Positions 58,901 to 64,000 of a stretch of 64,000 bases of DNA are shown in pieces. Every line of letters starts with the position of its first letter. Position 1 is the first letter of the stretch. Source of the DNA: Dreissena polymorpha. Taxonomy: Eukaryota > Mollusca > Bivalvia > Myida > Dreissenidae. The translations under genes were made by a program, and so were the position numbers. Below the pieces are notes generated by a model. The model saw only the letters and a program-made list of their open reading frames with translations. It made no database searches and was not told the DNA's origin. The stretch lies in NCBI RefSeq assembly GCF_020536995.1, contig NC_068364.1, positions 46,217,981 to 46,281,980 on the forward strand, read 5' to 3'.

Positions 58901-61380
58901 CTGACTTAGAGTAGGCGCACAGACTAACGAGTAGGCTCACTGACTTAAGAGTAGGTTCACAGACTTAATAGTAGGCTCATTGACTTTAGAGCAGGCTCAC
59001 TGACTTAAGAGTAGGCTAATTGACTTTAGAGTAGGCGCACTGACTTGAGAGCATGTTCACTGACTTAAGAATAGGCTAACAGACTTTAGAGTAGGCTCAC
59101 ATATTAAAGAGTAGACTCATTGACTTTAGAGTAGGTTCACTGACTAAAGAGTAGGTTGACAGACTGAAGAGAAGGCTCACTGATTTTAGAATAGGTTCAA
59201 TGATTTTGGAGTGGGCTCACTGACTTTAGAGTAGGCTCACAGATTATAGAGAATGCTCAAAGACTTAAGAGTAGACTCACAGACTTTAGAGTAGGCTCAC
59301 AGACTAAAGAGAATACTCACATTCTTAAGGGCAGGCTAACTGACTTTAGAGTAGGCTCACAGACTTAAGAGTAAACTCACTGATTTTAGAGTAGTCTCAC
59401 ATACTTAAAAGTAGGCAAACTGACTTTAGAGTAGGTTCACTAACTTACGATTAGGCTCACTGTTTTATAGTAGGCTCACTGACTTTAGAGTAAGCTCACT
59501 GACTTAAGAGTAGGCTCACAGACTTTAGAGTAGGCTCACTGACTTAAATGAAGGCTCACACAATTTAGAGAAGGCTCACAGATTGAATAGCAGGCTCACA
59601 GATTTAAGACTAGGCTCAGAGACTTAATATGAGGCTCACTGAGTTTAGAGTAGGCTCACATACTATACAGTAGACTCACTGACTTTAGAGTAGGCTCACT
59701 GACTTGAGAATAGGCGCATTCACTTAAAAGAAGGCTCACCGATTTCAGAGAAGGCTCACTTACTATAGAGTAGGCTCACTGACTTAAGAGTAGGCTCACT
59801 GACTTTAGAGTAGGCTCACCGACTTAGGAGTAGGCTCACAGACTTTTTAGTAGGCTCTCAGACTTAGGAGTAGGCTCACAAACTTCAGAGTAGTCCCACT
59901 GACTATATAGTAGGCTCACTGACTTAAGAGTAGGCTCACTGACTTTAGAGTAGGCTCACTGACTCTAGAGTAGGCTTACTGACTTTTTAGTAGGCTCACA
60001 GACTTAGGAGTAGGCTCACAAACTTCAGAGTAGTCCCACTGACTATATAGTAGGCTCACTGACTTAAGAGTAGGCTCACTGACTTTAGAGTAGGCTCACT
60101 GACTCTAGAGTAGGCTTACTGACTTTTTAGTAGGCTCACAGACTTAGGAGTAGTCCCACTGACTATATAGTAGGCTCACTGACTTAAGAGTAGGCTCACT
60201 GACTTTAGAGTAGGCTTACTGACTTTTTAGTAGGCTCACAAACTTCAGAGTAGTCCCACTGACTATATAGTAGGCTCACTGACTTAAGAGTAGGCTCACT
60301 GACTTTAGAGAAGGCTCACAAACGTAAGAGTAGGCTCACTGACTATGGAGTAGGCTTAGTGACTTTAGAATAGGCTCACTGACTTAAGAGTAGGCTCAAT
60401 GATTTTAGAGTAGGGACACTGACATTAGAGTAGGATCACCGACTTTCAAATAGGTTCACAGACTTAAGAGAAGGCTCACTGACTGTAGTGTAGGTTCACT
60501 GACTTTAGAGTAGTCTGACTGACTTTAGAATATGCTCCTGTCTTAAGAGAAGGCTCACATACTTTAGAGTAAGCTCACTGACTAAAGAGTAGGCTCTCTG
60601 ACTTTATAGTACTCTTACCGACTTTAGAGTAGGCTCACTGACTTAAGAATAGGCTGACTGACTTAAGAGTACGCGCACAGAATTAAGAGTAGGCTCATCG
60701 ACTTTAGAGATGGCTCACTGAGTTAAGAAATAGGCTAACATACTTAAGAAAAAGTTCACAGACTAAAGAGAAGGCTCACAGATTTTAAAGTAGGCTCACT
60801 GACTTTTAAGAGGTTCACTGACTTAAGAGTAAACTCATTGACTTAAGAAGAGACTATAGAGTAATCTCACAGACTTGTAGCATCACTGACTTTAGATTCA
60901 ACTCACTGATTTTCGAGTAAGCGCACATACTTCAGAGTAGGCTCACAGACTTAAGAGTAGGCTCAAAGACTTAAGAGTAGGCTTACTGACTTAAGAGAAG
61001 ACTCATTTACTATAGAGTAAGATCACTGTCTTTAGAGTAGGCTAACTGACTTAAGTGCAGGCTCACTGACTTTAAAATAGGCTCACTGACTTAAAAGTAA
61101 ACTCACTGACTCTACAGTAGGCTCACAGACTTAAGAGTAGGCTCACATACTTTAGAGTGGGCTCACTGACTTTAGAGTAGGCTCTCTGACTTAAATGTAG
61201 GCTCACATACTTTAGAGTAAGCTCGATGACTTTAGAGTAGGCTCACTGACTTAAGGCTAGGCTCATAGACTTAAGAGTAGGCTTACTGACTTTAGGGTAG
61301 GTTCACTGACTTAAGAATAGGCTCACTGACTTTAGAGTAGGCTCACACACTTGATACAACGCTCAAAAACGTTTGACGAG
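55920..61380. repeat. 20-bp minisatellite, about 270 units, with higher-order structure
   Basis: Unit close to GACTTTAGAGTAGGCTCACT with frequent GACTTAAGAG variants. Every frame is closed because units contain TAG and TAA. Variant words recur in the same order about 2 kb apart: CTCAAAAAATTAAAGT at 56875 and 58819, GATTTAAGACTAGGCTC at 57618 and 59601, GACATTAGAGTAGGATCAC at 58218 and 60421, TAGTACTCTTACCG at 58405 and 60607. Thus about 56.6-58.6 kb and 58.6-60.8 kb are diverged copies. Within the second, a ~130-bp block with TTCAGAGTAGTCCCACTGAC was further amplified near 59.88-60.29 kb. No gene. Confidence 0.95.
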
Positions 61381-61820
61381 GCTCATATATTACAGGCTAG
61401 GCTCACGAACTTGAATTGGGTAGTTGAACACATGCGCGTAGCAGTGGAAGCGGTGACATGCTTTAAATTATAAATCCGTTGGCTTTAGCACAAGCTCATT
61501 TCTTTTCCATACTAAAACTAAACACTAAAACTATTACTCAATTATTAAAGAAATAGAACAATTAAGGCACAACTAATTTTGAGTTCAAATATGTAATTTC
61601 TTCATTTGACATTTGCTAATGTTTCTCAATTGATTTATTCCTAAATTTTGATATAATATTTCACGCAAATAGCAATCAAAATTGTTTTACATAGTCTGTA
61701 TGTTTAAAGCCCGCCCCCTATATGGCATTTGTTTCATGTGTATGTGTCCCGCCTACAAACGTGTCTCATTTGTTGTTATTTGATACTCTATATAGTGCAA
61801 CCGGTACCTCATACAATAGT
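61381..61820. other. AT-rich DNA after the minisatellite
   Basis: Degenerate minisatellite units fade out near 61420; the rest shows nothing recognised. Confidence 0.45.
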
Positions 61821-61825
61821 TGACT

Positions 61826-61833
61826 TATAAAAA
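61826..61833 (+). promoter_or_regulatory. TATA-like sequence
   Basis: TATAAAAA at 61826-61833 lies about 84 bp before the ATG of the candidate first exon. Its position suits a promoter whose transcription would start near 61856. TATA words are common by chance in AT-rich DNA. Confidence 0.25.
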
Positions 61834-61909
61834 CAACTCTCGACAAGTTAACACATCTTGCGCCTGATTTCTGGGATTTATCCGTGAAAACAAAATATAT
61901 GTATGGAAT

Positions 61910-62133
61910 ATGCTCAATTCAAGAGAATTTTGTATTGAAAACTTCGACGCAAATGCTTCATGTCGACTACACGTAAAGTGCAAGAGACATTTAAAGTTTC
62001 ACAAGTTTAGCCATTGTTGCGAATGTTCAACGAGGCTGTTTGGCATATACTATCATAGCATTTTCTTTTGCAAATATGTGCGTGGGTCTGAGGGCATTTC
62101 AGACCCTGACTATGTGACTATAACAAATAAATA
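61910..62133 (+). CDS. Candidate first exon, Cys-rich (unknown)
   Basis: The ATG opens a frame reading MLNSREFCIENFDANASCRL, then FSHCCECSTRLFGIYYHS and DPDYVTITNKYG. AATATG|GTAAGACG provides a good splice donor at about 62134, so the frame beyond it is probably intronic. The stretch has six Cys in its first 45 residues, which could bind zinc or form disulfides. No signal peptide is evident and no family was recognised. The TATA-like word upstream is consistent with a first exon, but no downstream exon could be joined. Confidence 0.35.
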
Positions 62134-62640
62134 TGGTAAGACGTACTGTGAATTGGGTGTCTTGAATCAAACTTGAAGATATTATTTGAGAGTTGTTGTT
62201 ACACACGAGTAATGTGGACCTTACGTACAGATTTGCGTCAAAACTAGCGTCGTACGCGCGGTGGTCTTGCGTGCGTCTTTTGCTCGATCGCTTAGTCGAG
62301 GCAATACGTTGCAAAACTTGACATCAGCGGAAGCTCGTCCGTTGATGAGTCGGTGGTGCTTCAAACACCTATCGAAAGCATCTTATGTACACAGAGAGAC
62401 TACACAAGCAGCATTGTGTGTTGGTGGACTACGAATTAAGCCTTAAATTGTTATAAAGGAATAATCTGTGTTGGTCGCGAGATTGAAACATACACCTCAA
62501 GGCACGCCTAAGAGATTGCGGTATGTGCACGTTGTCAAAACGTCGATCACTATTTCCTAGAGGTATAATTATAAGTAAACACATGAAAAATATATAATCG
62601 TAAAAGCCGAGAAAGATATAAAAAAATAACCTGTTTTGAT
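62134..62640. other. Unassigned DNA
   Basis: If 61910-62133 is a first exon, this would be intron. The 61-codon ORF at 62261-62446 shows no domain pattern. Confidence 0.35.
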
Positions 62641-62760
62641 ACATTTCCTCCGCTGGAACACATGGCGGAGCTATTGCTTCTTTATCTTTGTTCATATTGC
62701 TTGGACATTCTGACCTTAAGGATATACTACATACCTTTATTTGTTTCTTGATTTGTATTT
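62640..62760 (-). CDS. Candidate minus-strand exon pair, weak
   Basis: On the minus strand TTATTTTGTTACAG (acceptor-like) precedes 26 bp at 62760-62735 ending AAATAAAG|GTATGT, a good donor. Farther on, CCTTAAG|GT opens a frame reading SECPSNMNKDKEAIAPPCVP and AEEMYQN before CAG|GTTATT. Both would be very short exons. The unspliced frame is also open, so the splice reading is not required. Function unknown. Confidence 0.25.
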
Positions 62761-62939
62761 CTGTAACAAAATAATAGTCCACCAGATGACATTCATTAAC
62801 ATTGAAACGAAAATAATAGCTTAAAGTCATGATGCTTTTGCCACCATTTCGTGGGTTTATTTGTCATTTGGAGTGTTGAAGCATTGACCACTTTCAAACA
62901 CGTCAACACGCCAATGACAAATATACCAAACAGAAAAAC

Positions 62940-63115
62940 AAAATGGCACCAACACAACAGTTATGCCATAGGCCGACATATTTGTCGTTCTGGCTGGTTA
63001 ATTGTCCGTCAATACGCAAACACCAAGGAACGACACATGTGTCCACCAGAACGACAAAAGGGCGCCGATACGACAGGGATGACGTTTTGTCGCCATATGT
63101 ATCGTTCTTGAATGT
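62940..63115. repeat. Dispersed repeat with an inverted core
   Basis: TTTGTCGTTCTGGCTGG (62981-62997) pairs with CCACCAGAACGACAAA (63043-63058), and GGCACCAACACAACAG near 62945 is echoed directly by GGCGCCGATACGACAG near 63061. I recall similar 'GTCGTTCTGG' repeats in bivalves. Overlapping ORFs here reflect its lower AT content. Confidence 0.5.
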
Positions 63116-64000
63116 TGTGAAAGGAACATTTCAACGGTTGTATAAGTATATGAAGTATTATCATATAATGGAAAATTGTGACACCCATTCAATATGCCCT
63201 TTATTTAACAGCGAAGATAGTTGAACTACCTTACAAGTTAGAGAACATATTTGAACATGATTTCATTTAGATTGTGCATGTTTTGACCTTGAAGTAAATG
63301 TTCTGTTTTGCAAAATAAATTTTGCCTTTACAAATCAAAATGCCAACAAGTCCAAAGAACATGCTTTGTCATTGCAAAATAGAATACCAAAATAGAATGG
63401 TTTGATCTGATTTCATGCAGATAACTTTGAAATCAACCACTGACTTTGCACGCCATACAGGTAATCATTATACTAATGAAGCTCCGGGGGATTTGTTAAA
63501 CGAACCAGTCTGAAATTTAATAAAAGAAATTCTGAAACCATGTCTGGCAATTACGGTTACATTTCTATGAGTGTCTTCCAACCGATCAGCCCCAAGGACC
63601 GAACCAAAATATGTTGATTGGGGTAAATAGGTGCGTTATGTATTTCTGCTCTTTTGAAATTCTATTTGGTTATTATCTAAACGCCTTGTGGGGGATTGCA
63701 AAAAAAAATGTCAACGTGTGCATTGCTGGTTCAATGTGAATCATGGTGATTAGTTTGGCTCCGTGCCAACACTCTAGTACGGCAGTTTTAAGTGCAGAGT
63801 AATTTTTGAAACTTTATTTGATAACAATCGTAGTTTATGCGAAAATGATGACTATAAACACATCGCTTGTTCGTTTTACATAGAAAAACACCGTTAAATC
63901 AAAAAAAGATTTTTGACCCTTATAACCAACTTTTTAGGGAACATCTCTAATGAGTTATGCATACATGTTATTTAAACTGGTGTTATTTTAAATTTTAATT
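63116..64000. other. AT-rich DNA, nothing recognised
   Basis: No supported feature to the window end. Confidence 0.45.

Noticed and set aside
55920-61380. Centromeric satellite
   Set aside because: A 20-bp unit over 5.4 kb with strong variation fits a minisatellite. Nothing in the window supports a centromere.

Overview
The window reads as nuclear DNA from an animal, most likely a bivalve mollusc such as a dreissenid or Mya-like species. This is inferred from repeat families I recognise rather than from any species-specific gene. It is AT-rich and gene-poor, has no operons or long continuous ORFs, contains several non-LTR retrotransposon (LINE) fragments and MITEs, and carries repeated copies of the 'AGGTCAAAGGTCAAGGTCACT' repeat that is very common in bivalves. 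Host coding content is limited to short candidate exons, and I could not assemble a complete host gene.

Layout. 0-2.6 kb: AT-rich DNA with a short tandem duplication, a dispersed repeat block and a 156-bp tandem repeat (about five units) ending in a GC-rich CCGCCCG tract. 4-9.4 kb: small duplications, a LINE 3' end split by a 135-bp insertion with a 10-bp target-site duplication, and a 146-bp foldback element. 10-19 kb: a bivalve repeat, a GTA microsatellite, a 45-bp minisatellite (14.9-16.6 kb) open in several frames on both strands, and a tRNA-like SINE remnant. 20-30.7 kb, the most striking block: six tandem units of about 1.49 kb, four of the intervals being followed or preceded by a second spacer module. 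Each unit carries an exon-like ORF for a His-Cys-box (I-PpoI-like, His-Me finger) endonuclease domain, with a separate conserved ORF on the opposite strand just downstream. 31-33.6 kb: a decayed copy of a multi-copy invertebrate protein family of unknown function, interrupted by a 124-bp palindrome.

34.3-35.3 kb: a long GAT microsatellite and a LINE reverse-transcriptase fragment. 36-38.8 kb: the best candidate for a host gene, with plus-strand exons that include a transmembrane segment and cytoplasmic-tail-like sequence. 41.2-43.2 kb: a 24-bp minisatellite next to a jockey-like LINE fragment. 44.4-48.4 kb: two MITEs with TTAA-type ends (one carrying a tRNA-like core), a foldback repeat and a SINE remnant. 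49.8-51.65 kb: 13 units of a ~145-bp repeat, each carrying intact or decayed DR1-type nuclear-receptor half-sites. 55.9-61.4 kb: a 5.4-kb array of a 20-bp repeat with nested higher-order structure. 61.8-63.2 kb: a possible first exon with TATA-like sequence and a GTAAGA donor, a possible minus-strand microexon, and a dispersed repeat.

The parts do not form one pathway. The main theme is tandem amplification at several scales (3, 20, 24, 45, 145, 156, 1490 and 5110 bp) and nested transposon insertion. The endonuclease array is the strongest candidate for something undescribed: key active-site and zinc-ligand spacings match I-PpoI, two of six copies are open across the exon, and shared variants show that the array grew by unequal exchange.
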